Source of the DNA: Ampullaceana balthica
Taxonomy: Eukaryota; Mollusca; Gastropoda; Lymnaeidae
Assembly (NCBI GenBank): GCA_944989445.1
Contig: CALYLW010000068.1
Location: forward strand, 749,001 to 813,000
Reading direction: 5' to 3'
Length of the DNA: 64,000 nt
Made by a program: the position numbers and the translations under genes. The notes beneath the pieces were generated by a model. That model did not search any database and had not been told where the DNA came from. It saw only the letters and a program-made list of their open reading frames with translations. This document shows, piece after piece, positions 46,018 to 57,718 of this stretch. How positions within the stretch are numbered: the first letter of the stretch is position 1; every line of letters starts with the position of its first letter.

Positions 46018-48155
46018 CAGGGGTGGGCAAACTACGGCCCGCATGCCGCCAGAGCACATTATGCAACCCGTAGGGCATCTACATGTTGCGTTCTTATGTC
46101 GATGTTAATTTTCTTTGTTTAGAATTTTTAACATATTATAAAAAAATTATTCCGAGTATTTCATTCGAATCAAGGGATATTAAATCGGTTTTATGTCTCC
46201 AGAATTGATTAGTGATTTTAGTCATTACTTATTAGCATACTTATTTGAAACTGCATTTCAGCTCGGAAGTTTCAATTGTTAACGATTTAAATATTGGCGG
46301 TTTTGTAAAAAAAATTGTAATTTAAAAGCGAATAGACGTTGATTTAACCACGAGTTCTGCCAAAAAAAAAGAAAGATTGAGAACAAATGTAGTGTTTTTA
46401 ATGACGAATGGACTGCTAAATATTGCTTCATGAGCGTTGGCAGCAAAGCAGTCTGCCTGCTGTGCCGTGAGTGTGTGAGCGTCCGTAAGGAGTACAAATT
46501 AAAAAGGCACTAACAATAAATATTTTGATTGTCGGCACAATTTAACGAACGAAGAGAGAAAAATGAATTGCTAGGAGTTGGTTCATAATTTATAATTTAA
46601 AGAAGCAACAAACTGATTTAACCAAACAGTCTTTAATACAAGAGGCTGCAACCGATGCCAATTTGGTGCTGTTCCATAAAATTGTAAAACGGAACAAGTC
46701 TTTTTCTGACAGCGAGTTCATCAAGGAATTCTTATAAGATGCAGCAAGCATTGTGTGTCCAGAACAGAAAACAAAATTTGATAGCATTTCTTTATCAAGG
46801 AGAATTGTAGGCAAGCGTTTTGAAAAAAAATAGTGACAATTTGATGCATCAACTTCGAGATACAAGCAAAGACTTTTTGTGGTACTCTCTTGCGTTGGAC
46901 CAGTTGTGAGTGTGGTAAACCAGGGCACTTAACGACAGGCAGTTCAAGGCACTGATTTGGAAACTGAATATTATGATATTATCTACCACAGCAGTGTCCG
47001 CTGGCTCAGCCTGGACAAGATATTGAGTCGAGTGTGGGATCTCAAGGAAGAAATAGTTATGTTCCTGGAGATCAAGGGTTTTGTTTGTGACTTTGTTACT
47101 AACATTGTTAATGAAGAGTGGAAGTCAGACTTCATGTTTGCTATTGACATTATGGAAAAGTTGAATGAACTGAATGTCAAACTTCAGGGCAATAGCTTTT
47201 TTGCACATAAAATGTATGTGCATGTTAAATAATTTCAAGCAAAGCTCGCCCTGTTCTCCAGGCAAGCAGGTGAACAACAGGTTTTGCCATTTCTCTTTGC
47301 TGAAACAAAAAACCATTTCTGGTGAAACGGCTGACCTGTACAAGGCTCAGTTAGATGCCTTGGCTGTGGAATTTGAAAGAATATTCGAAGACTTAAAAAA
47401 CCTGGAACTATTCTTCAATATCCTCAGTTCGACATTTAGTTTAGAAGCTGATTCAGCCCCAGAGGATACAGAGTTAGAGCTGCTTGACCTACAAGCAGAT
47501 TATGACCTGAAGGAGGAGTTCAACTCAGTTCTTTTGCTGCAGTTTTATGGATGTTTGCATTTACACACTTAAAATCTTTGCTGCCAAACTTTTGTAATTT
47601 TTCCGTGGACTTCTTACATATGTGAGCAAGATATTTCTTGCAAGAAAATAAACAAGTCTAAGAACAGATCGATGTTGACTGACTGCAATTTGAATGCAGT
47701 CATGCGAATCACAAGCAGTAAACTGGTTCCACAGTTCAAGAACATTATTCAAAATTGTGACCAGTTATATACTTCTAATTAATTAGAATTGTACTATATG
47801 GTCATCTTATATGTAAATTAATAATTTTCTGTATAGAAGGAGCGTCTGAAACAGATACGATAATTAAGTTCCCATTTCTTCATAGTTATTATGACAGGAA
47901 ACAATTAACTTTTGTTGAAATAATAATGTATAGTAAAATCTTATTATCAAATTATAAACTGTTTCAGTTCTTATTTCAAAATGTAATGTACATGTGTAAT
48001 AGAGTGTAAATGTGAAATTAACTTACAAGTACATGGTTATAATCATTAATTCATATTGTAAATTTTAATTAAAGCAGAAAGAATATATATGCGGCCCGCC
48101 TATAACAATAAAATACTCAATGAGGCCCACCGTATAAAAAGTTTGCCCACCCCTG
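46018..48155 (+). mobile_element. hAT transposon with exact TIRs and exact 8-bp TSD
   Basis: The ends CAGGGGTGGGCAAACTA (46018) and AAGTTTGCCCACCCCTG (to 48155) are inverted repeats, followed inward by GGCCCGC and GGCCCACC. The 8-mer ACATAATG lies at 46010-46017 and again at 48156-48163, a perfect target-site duplication. At 2138 bp the element is near full length for a hAT of this type. Confidence 0.93.
46370..47760 (+). pseudogene. hAT transposase (GTF2IRD2/ZBED-like family), decayed
   Basis: The intact family cuts and pastes the element; vertebrate GTF2IRD2 carries a related domain. Recognisable blocks in order: a zinc-finger-like N-terminus (NDEWTAKYCFM ... CLLC ... EYKLKRH, about 46400-46512); LFHKIVKRNKSFSDSEFIKE (about 46670-46733) with PEQKTKFDSISLSRRIVGKR behind it; SVRWLSLDKILSRVWDLKEE and LNELNVKLQG, the strongest family signature (46957-47232); then QAKLALFS and further fragments in shifting frames to about 47760. 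Stops and frameshifts interrupt it throughout. The N-terminal catalytic core region between 46810 and 46960 looks partly deleted. It is certainly non-functional as it stands. Confidence 0.85.
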
Positions 48156-48348
48156 ACATAATGGAAGAAAAAGTTAACATTTGCATACTTACATATTTGA
48201 TGCTTGTTATAAAAATTTTTAAGTATTTCTAGTTTTATTTTAAGGTGCTGCTTTAAAAAACTAAATAAATTGTAATCATTTTTCCGTATTGGTGAGGAAC
48301 TATTTCAATTTCTGTTAAACCAAAAGTTCTTTCTACAAAATGGTCGGT

Positions 48349-48789
48349 GATGATGATTAGCTACACAAGATGATGATTAGCTACACAAGATGATGATTAG
48401 CTACACAAGATGATGATTAGCTACACAAGATGATGATTAGCTACACAAGATGATGATTAGCTACACAAGATGATGATTAGCTACACAAGATGATGATTAG
48501 CTACACAAGATGATGATTAGCTACACAAGATGATGATTAGCTACACAAGATGATGATTAGCTACACAAGATGATGATTAGCTACACAAGATGATGATTAG
48601 CTACACAAGATGATGATTAGCTACACAAGATGATGATTAGCTACACAAGATGATGATTAGCTACACAAGATGATGATTAGCTACACAAGATGATGATTAG
48701 CTACACAAGATGATGATTAGCTACACAAGATGATGATTAGCTACACAAGATGATGATTAGCTACACAAGATGATGATTAGCTACACAAG
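48349..48789 (+). repeat. 20-nt minisatellite, 22 perfect copies
   Basis: GATGATGATTAGCTACACAA repeated 22 times without a single difference that I can see. Confidence 0.98.
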
Positions 48790-48938
48790 CGGGGAAGTTC
48801 AATTAAATCGGAAGTCGTCTTCTAATGTATGCAGACTTAAGTTTACCATACTCACTCAGCGTGTCAACAACACATGTTCTACACTAAGTCAGATTTTTAC
48901 AAATAAATTTTTAGCGAAGAGTTATTTCACGTGTCAAG

Positions 48939-49230
48939 GAAAATGGCTGTAAGTTACACGTCTGGCACGCGTGCCACAGGTTGCAGTGAAAATGGCTGTA
49001 AGTTACACGTCTGGCACGCGTGCCACAGGTTGCAGTGAAAATGGCTGTAAGTTACACGTCTGGCACGCGTGCCACAGGTTGCAGTGAAAATGGCTGTACG
49101 TTACACGTCTGGCACGCGTGCCACAGGTTGCCGTGAAAATGGCTGTACGTTACACGTCTGGCACGCGTGCCACAGGTTGCAGTGAAAATGTATGTACGTT
49201 ACACGTCTGACACGCGTGCCACAGGTTGCA
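48939..49230 (+). repeat. 49-nt repeat, 6 copies, each with a 14-nt palindrome
   Basis: Unit starts are 48939, 48988, 49037, 49086, 49135 and 49184. Each contains the perfect palindrome TGGCACGCGTGCCA (TGACACGCGTGCCA in the last). A G-to-C change (gtaagtt / gtacgtt) separates the first three from the last three. Confidence 0.95.
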
Positions 49231-50194
49231 GACCCTGCTGTGATCAACACTCCGCTTATGGTATAGTGATATATCCATATTTTTGAGAACCTAAATTTTT
49301 AGGAACATAATATGTAAACTAAAGATTCTGTCTGTTTATAAATAATAGACACTAGTGAATCCAACAGTTGTTTTTTTTTCAAGGCGACGAATATTTCGGT
49401 ACTGAATATAAATGTTTTATTAGCGGATGGATTTTTTAATGCACATGGATGAAGAATGATCATTGCAAATGGAATTAATACTGTGTCACCATAAAATAAC
49501 TATGACTATAGAGTGAAACCATCATCATAACAATAAAGATTGAGCCCCTAGTACGTTACGTAGGAGGGGAGAGTGGAGGTGGAGGCCCACTCTGGGCCAC
49601 ATAAAGAAGGGCACGACGTTACGGCTAACAGCAGTAAATCAAATCTATGAATTGACTAATTTTTGGAGTCATTTTTTGGCTTTGGCACAGACACACTTAT
49701 ATTTTCTGTAAGTAGAGGACGTTCATGAAATATACACAAAATTAATTGGAATGCTGGTTAACCACACCCCATATCCATCTATCTTGTCAATGAAAAAGCA
49801 ACAAAATAAGCAATTTCCGTAGTGCTAGGTACTTCTTTATGGTGACAAATATTGATTGATAATAGCAGGAGAAACATCTCATTCGAACAGTAGAAAAACG
49901 TTAAGTTTTATCGGTTTAAATTTATATGAACAGAAAACTGAACTCTAGATATTTTAATATAAAAAATGTGGCTATTCAGTTGTTGAACTATTTCATTATT
50001 TTATTTCCCATACGAAAAGTGTAGAACTAAGTGAACAGTGCGAGGTGTCCCCTGAGTTCACCAATCACTACTCGGCTACAAGCTAATGATATTAAAGGAG
50101 AACGTCGAGCGGTGCCGCCCCGACCATTGATAAGCTTCGTTAGGGTCATGTCTGTGTTGATGGGTTCTTGGGTAATAGTACAGGCTCATTTCAT
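49231..50194. other. Non-coding, AT-rich
   Basis: No gene or element recognised. Confidence 0.4.
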
Positions 50195-50476
50195 GTTCCA
50201 GTCGGTCCCATTAATACAGATTTAATGTTCCTCTTGGGCCCATTTATACAGATTTAATGTTCCTCTCGGACCAATTTCTACCGATTTCATGTTCTACTCG
50301 GGCCCATTTATACAGATTTCATGTTCTACTCGGGCCCATTTATACAGATTTCATTTTCTACTCGGGCCCATTTATACAGATTTCATGTTCTACTCGGGCC
50401 CATTTATACAGATTTCATTTTCTACTCGGGCCCATTTCAACCGATTTCATGTTCTACTCGGGTCCATTTCTACCGT
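50195..50476 (+). repeat. 32-nt minisatellite, about 8-9 copies
   Basis: The unit is GGGCCCATTTATACAGATTT plus CATGTTCTACTC. The first copies (GTTCCTCT) are diverged. Short frames across it are by-products. Confidence 0.93.
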
Positions 50477-50604
50477 CAAGCAATTCTGAAGGGGGTGGCC
50501 AAATGAAAGAAATTATACGAGACTGGAGTGAGGGATTTTTGTACTTGCAAGTAAGTTTTAGGAATTGACAAGCACATAAAAAATTGGTTACGCTTGTACT
50601 GCAG

Positions 50605-50655
50605 CTAGCTGCTTTTAACTGTAGAGCTAGCTGCTTTTAACTGTAGAGCTAGCTC
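50605..50655 (+). repeat. Short 22-nt repeat, about 2.5 copies
   Basis: AGCTAGCTGCTTTTAACTGT plus AG; AGCTAGCT is palindromic. Confidence 0.85.
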
Positions 50656-50838
50656 CACTACAAGCGAAAGCAATGTTTATGTGCAGACTATATTTTTGCT
50701 TGGCCGGGGTATTCTTGAATCAGAGCAGTGACGTGCTATTAACATTCTAGAAATCAAACAGTGGTCAGTTGTTTATCCGACTGTTAGTAATATTTTAAGA
50801 CCCGCTATGGGACAATAGGGGATGCAAACCAAATATGC

Positions 50839-50992
50839 AACCTCTTGTGAATGCTGCAGGAAGCACCACGATAGTTGGTTTCCCTGACAACCTCTTGTGA
50901 ATGCTGCAGTAAGCACCGAGATCGTTGGTTTCCCTGAAAACCTCTTGTGAATGCTGCAGGAAGCACCACGATCGTTGGTTCCCCTGACAACC
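50839..50992 (+). repeat. 50-nt repeat, 3 copies
   Basis: Copies start at 50839, 50889 and 50939. Each begins AACCTCTTGTGAATGCTGCA and ends TTGGTTTCCCTGA. Minus-strand frames of up to 132 codons cross it without a known domain. Confidence 0.9.
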
Positions 50993-51854
50993 CGATGATC
51001 AAACATTTCTGTCCGAGGACATCCAAAATTAAATATTATAAATAAAAATATTTTGATCCACAAAAACGTACAACAGTGTTCATCCTTTAAAAAAATGGAC
51101 AATTTATGGGATATAAAATTGGTATCAGTTGAATATGTAATCTTATACATTATGTATAACACTTGGGACATGAAGTGTTTGTCAAGAAGTAAAATTGTCT
51201 TTCTAAATATTTACATTTAACACCGAAATAAGAAACAACTCCATGACTTACATCAAATATCACAACAGATAAGACGGCGCCCTTTTGAATCTATCTTTAC
51301 ACACGTTTATTCAAGACATTTTTTCACCTTTACAGAATCACAGGATACGAAAATCTAGGCTTACGATAATACATTTCAAGAACAAAATGACATGCGTTGC
51401 ATGTGGTCTAACGTTTTTTATCGGTTAGACGGCAAGCTGAGAACATCATAGCAACCGTTAGATTTAGAGCACGGATAACTTTATCGTCAGAAACATAATT
51501 CACCAGGCAACATGTCGGACGGACTGCCAAACTGTCTCTACAGTTAAAATAAAGAAGAGACGAAATGTCCGCTATCTAAACTATCCACACTAAATAAGAT
51601 TCTTTAAAATACCACAACCATGTTTGATACAAATATATTTGTTTTTTGTTAAAATACTAATTTGTTAGTAAAATGAAGGTGTAAATAAGTCGTAAAATAT
51701 TGATACGGCTCATGGACGTCAAGACTGTGTCATAGGGGTTTGGTTTACATTTGATATTTTAATAAATAAAAAATAAACATTGCCAGGCCTATTTTCAGGA
51801 AGGTGTGGGGGAAGTAATGCTAGCTTCCGTGTTTATGGGTTAAACCTCTGATTT
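50993..51854. other. Non-coding, AT-rich
   Basis: No gene or element recognised. Confidence 0.4.
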
Positions 51855-52019
51855 AATGGACGTCAAGTAAATGGACGTCAAGTCAATGGACGTTAAGTAA
51901 ATGGACGTCAAGTCAATGGACGTCAAGTCAATGGACGTCAAGTCAATGGACGTCAAGTCAATGGACGTCAAGTCAATGGACGTCAAGTCAATGGACGTCA
52001 AGTCAATGGACGTCAAGTC
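51855..52019 (+). repeat. 15-nt repeat, exactly 11 copies
   Basis: AATGGACGTCAAGTC repeated over 165 nt, with a few single-base variants in the first three copies. Each unit holds the palindrome GACGTC. Confidence 0.96.
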
Positions 52020-52229
52020 GAAGTTCGAGTTTGGAAGTTGGAAGAAGAGTTAGTTGAATATCTTGTGAGATAGTAATTTCTTTTAAATCAACTCTTATGT
52101 TTCTTATCTTATATGTTTCAAATTGAAATTGACTATAAATAGTTTTTTTACGACATGGAGCACACGCTAAATGAATTTCTCCTTCCTAAACTGTTGTATT
52201 AAAACTATTTCACGAAGAACACCTTTAAT

Positions 52230-52921
52230 AAACATGTTTGTATGCAGGACAGATGTAAGTCTAAACATGTTTGTATGCAGGACAGATGTAAGTCTAAACA
52301 TGTTTGTATGCAGGACAGATGTAAGTCTAAACATGTTTGTATGCAGGACAGATGTAAGTCTAAACATGTTTGTATGCAGGACAGATGTAAGTCTAAACAT
52401 GTTTGTATGCAGGACAGATGTAAGTCTAAACATGTTTGTATGCAGGACAGATGTAAGTCTAAACATGTTTGTATGCAGGACAGATGTAAGTCTAAACATG
52501 TTTGTATGCAGGACAGATGTAAGTCTAAACATGTTTGTATGCAGGACAGATGTAAGTCTAAACATGTTTGTATGCAGGACAGATGTAAGTCTAAACATGT
52601 TTGTATGCAGGACAGATGTAAGTCTAAACATGTTTGTATGCAGGACAGATGTAAGTCTAAACATGTTTGTATGCAGGACAGATGTAAGTCTAAACATGTT
52701 TGTATGCAGGACAGATGTAAGTCTAAACATGTTTGTATGCAGGACAGATGTAAGTCTAAACATGTTTGTATGCAGGACAGATGTAAGTCTAAACATGTTT
52801 GTATGCAGGACAGATGTAAGTCTAAACATGTTTGTATGCAGGACAGATGTAAGTCTAAACATGTTTGTATGCAGGACAGATGTAAGTCTAAACATGTTTG
52901 TATGCAGGACAGATGTAAGTC
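52230..52921. repeat. 33-nt minisatellite, 21 copies, essentially perfect, open on both strands
   Basis: The unit is AAACATGTTTGTATGCAGGA then CAGATGTAAGTCT; 692 nt equals 21 units. The period is a multiple of three, giving frames of 228-285 codons on both strands (for example SLNMFVCRTDV on plus and RLTSVLHTNMF on minus). Each unit holds AAACATGTTT, a palindrome. Confidence 0.97.
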
Positions 52922-53384
52922 CCGGTGATTTTGATAACACCTCAACAACCACAATGACGTTTCATTTCTTCATATTTACACATGTCCGACTCAGAATATT
53001 TTGGTCTAAAAATGGTAGCCTTTGCTAATAACGTTTTGAGCCCTGGAATTATTTATTTTAAGTCTTATGGACGACTTGTCAACGCTTTCTAGAATTCATT
53101 CATATTGATTAATGTTTTAGCCGTTTCACAAGCATGATTTAAACTTTTAGTAACTCATCTCTATTGAGATCTACTTTCTGTTACAATCATATTGAAAGGG
53201 GTAACTCACTAGAATACTCAATAGAAGTTCACTAACAAGGCTGGCGGCGGTTTAGGATTATCGTATTTTGTTGTATATCACCCTCAGAGAACGTGTGCTG
53301 CTGTACAGTGCAAGGTTACCTCTCAAGGACACCTGCACGGCTGAGACTGTTGCGACTTCTGGTGGATAATCATAAGATGATTAT
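52922..53384. other. Non-coding spacer
   Basis: No gene or element recognised. Confidence 0.4.
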
Positions 53385-54107
53385 ATGTATGTGAATATAT
53401 ATATGTATGTGAATATATGTATATGTATGTAAATATATGTATGTGAATATATGTATATGTATGTGAATATATATATGTATGTGAATACATGTATGTGAAT
53501 ATATGTATGTGAATATATGTATGTGAATATATGTATGTGAATATATGTATGTGAATATATGTATGTGAATATATGTATGTGAATGTATGTATGTGAATAT
53601 ACGTATGTGAATATACGTATGTAAAAGTATGTATGTGAATATATGTATGTGAATATATGTATGTGAATATATATATGTATGTGAATATATGTATGTGAAT
53701 ATATGTATGTGAATATATGTATGTGAATATATGTATGTGAATATATGTATGTGAATATATGTATGTGAATATATGTATGTGAATATATATATATGTATGT
53801 GAATATATGTATGTGAATATATGTATGTGAATATATGTATGTGAATATATGTATGTGAATATATGTATGTGAATATATGTATGTGAATATATGTATGTGA
53901 ATATATGTATGTGAATGTATGTATGTGAATATATGTATGTGAATATATGTATGCGAATGTATGTATGTGAATATATGTATGTGAATATATGTATGTGAAT
54001 GTATGTATGTGAATATATGTATGTGAATGTATGTATGTGAATATATGTATGTGAATGTATGTATGTGAATATATGTATGTGAATGTATGTATGTGAATAT
54101 ATGTATG
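53385..54107 (+). repeat. 12-nt minisatellite (GTATGTGAATAT), about 60 copies
   Basis: Mostly perfect 12-mers with TA-expansion variants (GAATATATATAT) and a GAATGTATGTAT variant that alternates regularly towards the 3' end. A 288-codon minus-strand frame (HTYIHIHIFTYI) is a by-product. Confidence 0.96.
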
Positions 54108-54181
54108 GGTTTTAAGGATGATCCAAATATTCTTGTCTCTTACCAAATAGTATTTGTTTCTTCCATGTCCGTTGCCAATAT

Positions 54182-56068
54182 AACAGCCGCACCCGAGCAC
54201 AGAAAAACAAGGCCCAGAAGGAGTATGCAGATGCAAATAAGGAAGTTAAGAAAAGCATCAAGAGGGACAAGAAGGAATTTGTTGATAAACTTGCTAAAGA
54301 AGCAGAGGATGCAGCTCACCAGGGGAACATGAGGGAACTGTTTGATACCATTAAGACGCTGTCAGGGAAATTTAGCAAGGTAGAGAGACCAGTAAAGGAC
54401 AAAATGGGAAACACCATACCAAGTGAGGAGCAACAGAGAGGGAGATGGAAGGAGCACTTTGAAGAGCTCCTAAACAGGCCTGAACCAAGGAATCCACCAG
54501 ATATCCAACCAGCCGATAATGACCTGCTAATTGACTGTAATAGTCCCACCAAAGAAGAGATTAGCAGGGCCATTAAACAACTCAGAAATGGAAAGGCTGC
54601 GGGACCCGATGGCATCCCAGCGGAGGCACTGAAGGCGGACTTGGAAACCAGTGTGGAAATGCTACACCCTCTGTTTATGAAGATATGGGAAGAGGAGCAA
54701 GTTCCTTCTGATTGGAAAGAGGGATACCTTATCAAGATCCCAAAGAAGGGAGACTTAAGCTCCTGCTCGAACTACAGAGGGATCACCCTGCTGTCCATCC
54801 CAGGAAAGGTTTTCAACCGTGTACTACTTAACAGGATGAAAAACGCTGTAGATCCTCTGTTGCGGGACGAACAAGCTGGCTTTCGCACCAACAGATCCTG
54901 CACGGACCAGATAGCGACACTGCGCATCATTCTAGAGCAGTCACTAGAGTGGAACTCACCGCTCTATGTCAACTTTGTTGACTATGAAAAAGCCTTCGAC
55001 AGTGTTGACAGGCAAACCCTGTGGAGATTGCTAAGGCATTACGGGGTGCCACAGAAGATTACGGATATAATCAGAAACATGTACGAAGAGATAAACTGCC
55101 GAGTTATCCATGGCCAGCAGGTGACAGATGCGTTCCAGGTGAAGACTGGTGTGAGACAAGGTTGCTTGCTGTCACCATTCCTCTTCCTGTTAGCCATTGA
55201 CTGGGTGATGAAAACATCTACACAGCAGAAAAGGAATGGCATCCAATGGACCTTGTGGGATCAACTGGATGGTCTTGACTTTGCTGATGATCTTGCCCTT
55301 CTTGCACATACCCAACAACAGATGCAGGAGAAAACAAACATTGTCGCAGCCACTTCTGCTAGCATGGGTCTCAACATTCACAAAGGGAAGAGTAAAATCC
55401 TCAAGGTTAATGCCACCAGTACATCACCGATTATGCTTGAAGGAGAAGCCCTTGAGGAGGTGGACAGTTTTGTTTACCTTGGCAGCGTGGTAGATAAACA
55501 AGGTGGTACAGATGCGGACGTCAAAATAAGGATCGGAAAAGCAAGAGCAGCCTTCCAGCAACTCAAGAATGTTTGGGTCTCTAACAACTTAGGCAGCAAG
55601 TTAAAAGTAAGGATTTTTAACGCTATGGTAAAACCTGTGCTGCTATATGGAGCCGAGACATGGAGAACAACGGCCGTAAACTTGACCAGAATCCAGTCCT
55701 TCATCAACAACTGTTTAAGAAGGATTCTCAGAATTCACTGGCCAGACAAAATCAGCAACCAGGAACTGTGGCAGCGGACAAAACAGAAGCCCATTGAGGA
55801 AGAGATTCTCCAGAAACGGTGGAGGTGGATTGGTCATACACTAAGAAAACCTGCTCCTAACACAACAAAGCAAGCCCTGAAATGGAACCCACAGGGTAAG
55901 CGGAAAAGAGGCCGCCCAAGAAACACGTGGCGCCGAGAATTGGAGGCAGACATCAAGAGAATTGGCCATGAATGGAAGATCCTGGAGAAGCTGGCCCAGG
56001 ATAGAGATGCCTGGAGGTCTCTCGTAGGTGGCCTATGCCCTTGGAGGAATCGCAGACGCCGACGATGA
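54182..56068 (+). CDS. LINE reverse transcriptase, 5'-truncated but open for 628 codons
   Basis: The protein primes cDNA synthesis at the target in intact elements. The frame is open from the TSD edge at 54182 (no start codon; the first ATG is at 54329) to TGA 56066-56068. In order, with residues counted from 54182: a charged linker (1-60); NGKAAGPDGIPAEAL (about 135-150); the RT core with EQAGFR; NFVDYEKAFDSVD with catalytic Asp at 267; GVRQGCLLSPFLF; the DFADDLALL box with the Asp pair at 369-370; VYLGSVVDKQGG; LLYGAETWR; then a C-terminal region, WRWIGHTLRKP and GKRKRGRPRNTWRRELEADI. All three RT aspartates are present. The endonuclease is absent, so the copy is dead on arrival. This type is abundant in marine invertebrates. 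I do not assign a clade. Confidence 0.93.
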   Translation, partial: NSRTRAQKNKAQKEYADANKEVKKSIKRDKKEFVDKLAKEAEDAAHQGNMRELFDTIKTLSGKFSKVERPVKDKMGNTIPSEEQQRGRWKEHFEELLNRPEPRNPPDIQPADNDLLIDCNSPTKEEISRAIKQLRNGKAAGPDGIPAEALKADLETSVEMLHPLFMKIWEEEQVPSDWKEGYLIKIPKKGDLSSCSNYRGITLLSIPGKVFNRVLLNRMKNAVDPLLRDEQAGFRTNRSCTDQIATLRIILEQSLEWNSPLYVNFVDYEKAFDSVDRQTLWRLLRHYGVPQKITDIIRNMYEEINCRVIHGQQVTDAFQVKTGVRQGCLLSPFLFLLAIDWVMKTSTQQKRNGIQWTLWDQLDGLDFADDLALLAHTQQQMQEKTNIVAATSASMGLNIHKGKSKILKVNATSTSPIMLEGEALEEVDSFVYLGSVVDKQGGTDADVKIRIGKARAAFQQLKNVWVSNNLGSKLKVRIFNAMVKPVLLYGAETWRTTAVNLTRIQSFINNCLRRILRIHWPDKISNQELWQRTKQKPIEEEILQKRWRWIGHTLRKPAPNTTKQALKWNPQGKRKRGRPRNTWRRELEADIKRIGHEWKILEKLAQDRDAWRSLVGGLCPWRNRRRRR

Positions 56069-56102
56069 TCGGTGGATGCCCCTCATGGACGAGAAGGCTC
56101 AA
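54182..56102 (+). mobile_element. Young 5'-truncated LINE with exact 22-bp TSD
   Basis: The 22 nt at 54160-54181 (CTTCCATGTCC...CCAATAT) recur exactly at 56103-56124, immediately after the element. The insert starts inside the protein (no endonuclease) and ends 34 nt after the stop, without a poly(A) tail. The perfect duplication and the unbroken frame indicate a recent insertion. It landed next to the 12-nt array at 53385-54107. Confidence 0.92.
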
Positions 56103-56124
56103 CTTCCATGTCCGTTGCCAATAT

Positions 56125-56696
56125 TTAAAAAAAATTTCTTCTGTTTCTGGTACGTGGCAAGATCTAGTCCTATGAGAGGTTTTTGTTGACTTTTTCTTGT
56201 GTAGCTGAATATCCCCGATAGCTCCCTGTTATCTTTCCTTTAACCACAGTCATTATTTATTTATAGTAGCTCCCAGCTATTTGAAATTATTTCCCAATCA
56301 AAGGTTGTATCGTTTATTTTGAAGCTGCCAGAGACATGTGTAAATCGTGACGTCACCATTCATCGCGTCATTTACCTCAAGGCCAGCTGTAACTGAGACA
56401 GAATCAAGTTTCTTTAATGCTATAATATCGTTCCTGTTTCTGCATAGTAGAATTATATGGTGTATCCAGATGGTTGTGGTAAAGTTGTATGTAATTCGTA
56501 TCTCAAAAATGTCTGCACTGATTCCACTGAGACACTCAAGCGCCAATTCTACTAAGACACACATGAGTGTTCTCATGTTTTCCTATATTAGAGTCTTAAA
56601 CATGAGCGTCCACTGGGGGTATGATGTATCAGGAACTCACTCAAGTATTATTCCGGGACTTTGAGTCTATTTTTGGAGCTACCGTTGCCATTAAGG
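56125..56696. other. Non-coding spacer after the LINE
   Basis: Frames of about 100 codons on both strands (56298-56664) show no known domain. Confidence 0.4.
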
Positions 56697-57610
56697 ACTC
56701 CCAGTTCTTGTAGTATATAACACAATATTCTCTCCCAGTTCTTGTAGTATATAACACAATATTTTCTCCCAGTTCTTGTAGTATATAACGCAATATTCTC
56801 TCCCAGTTCTTGTAGTATATAACACAATATTTTCTCCCAGTTCTTGTAGTATATAACGCAATATTCTCTCCCAGTTCTTGTAGTATATAACACAATATTT
56901 TCTCCCAGTTCTTGAAGTATATAACACAATATTCTCTCCCAGTTCTTGTAGTATATAACACAATATTCTCTCCCAGTTCTTGTAGTATATAACACAATAT
57001 TCTCTCCCAGTTCTTGTATATAACACAATATTCTCTCCCAGTTCTTGTAGTATATAACACAATATTCTCTCCCAGTTCTTGTATATAACACAATATTCTC
57101 TCACAGTTCTTGTATATAACACAATATTCTGTCCCAGTTCTTGTAGTATATAAAACCCAGTTCTTGTAGTATATAACACAATATTCTCTCCCAGTTCTTG
57201 TAGTATATAACACAATATTCTCTCCCAGTTCTTGTAGTATATAACACAATATTCTCTCCCAGTTCTTGTAGTATATAACGCAATATTCTCTCCCAGTTCT
57301 TGTAGTATATAACACAATATTTTCTCCCAGTTCTTGTAGTATATAACACAATATTCTCTCCCAGTTCTTGTAGTATATAACACAATATTCTCTCCCAGTT
57401 CTTGTATATAACACAATATTCTCTCCCAGTTCTTGTAGTATATAACACAATATTCTCTCCCAGTTCTTGTATATAACACAATATTCTCTCACAGTTCTTG
57501 TATATAACACAATATTCTGTCCCAGTTCTTGTAGTATATAAAACCCAGTTCTTGTAGTATATAACACAATATTCTCTCCCAGTTCTTGTAGTATATAACT
57601 ATTTATAACA
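56697..57610 (-). repeat. 34-nt minisatellite with 30-nt variants and higher-order duplication
   Basis: The unit is CTCCCAGTTCTTGTAGTATA plus TAACACAATATTCT; shorter units lack GTAG. The marker TCACAGTTCT at 57101 recurs at 57489, with the same order of variants around it (including the short AAAACCCAGTTC junction), showing a segmental duplication of about 388 bp. Minus-strand frames of up to 341 codons arise in three registers and are not credible genes. Confidence 0.95.
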
Positions 57611-57718
57611 CAATATTTTCTGACTGTTTTGTAGGCCACATATAGTTGGTTTGTGTTGTATCCCACAAGGAAACATCTGATAGTGAAGATTTATGTGGTT
57701 CATTTGATCTTTCTAAAT

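Noticed and set aside
46957..47232. Host general transcription factor II-I repeat protein exon
   Set aside because: The match is to the transposase-derived part, and it lies within hAT TIRs and an exact TSD.
52171..53028. Proteins of 228-285 residues over the 33-nt array
   Set aside because: Open on both strands in more than one frame; identical units; no domain.
53370..54236. 288-residue Tyr/Ile/His protein on the minus strand
   Set aside because: Translation of a 12-nt simple repeat with TA expansion.
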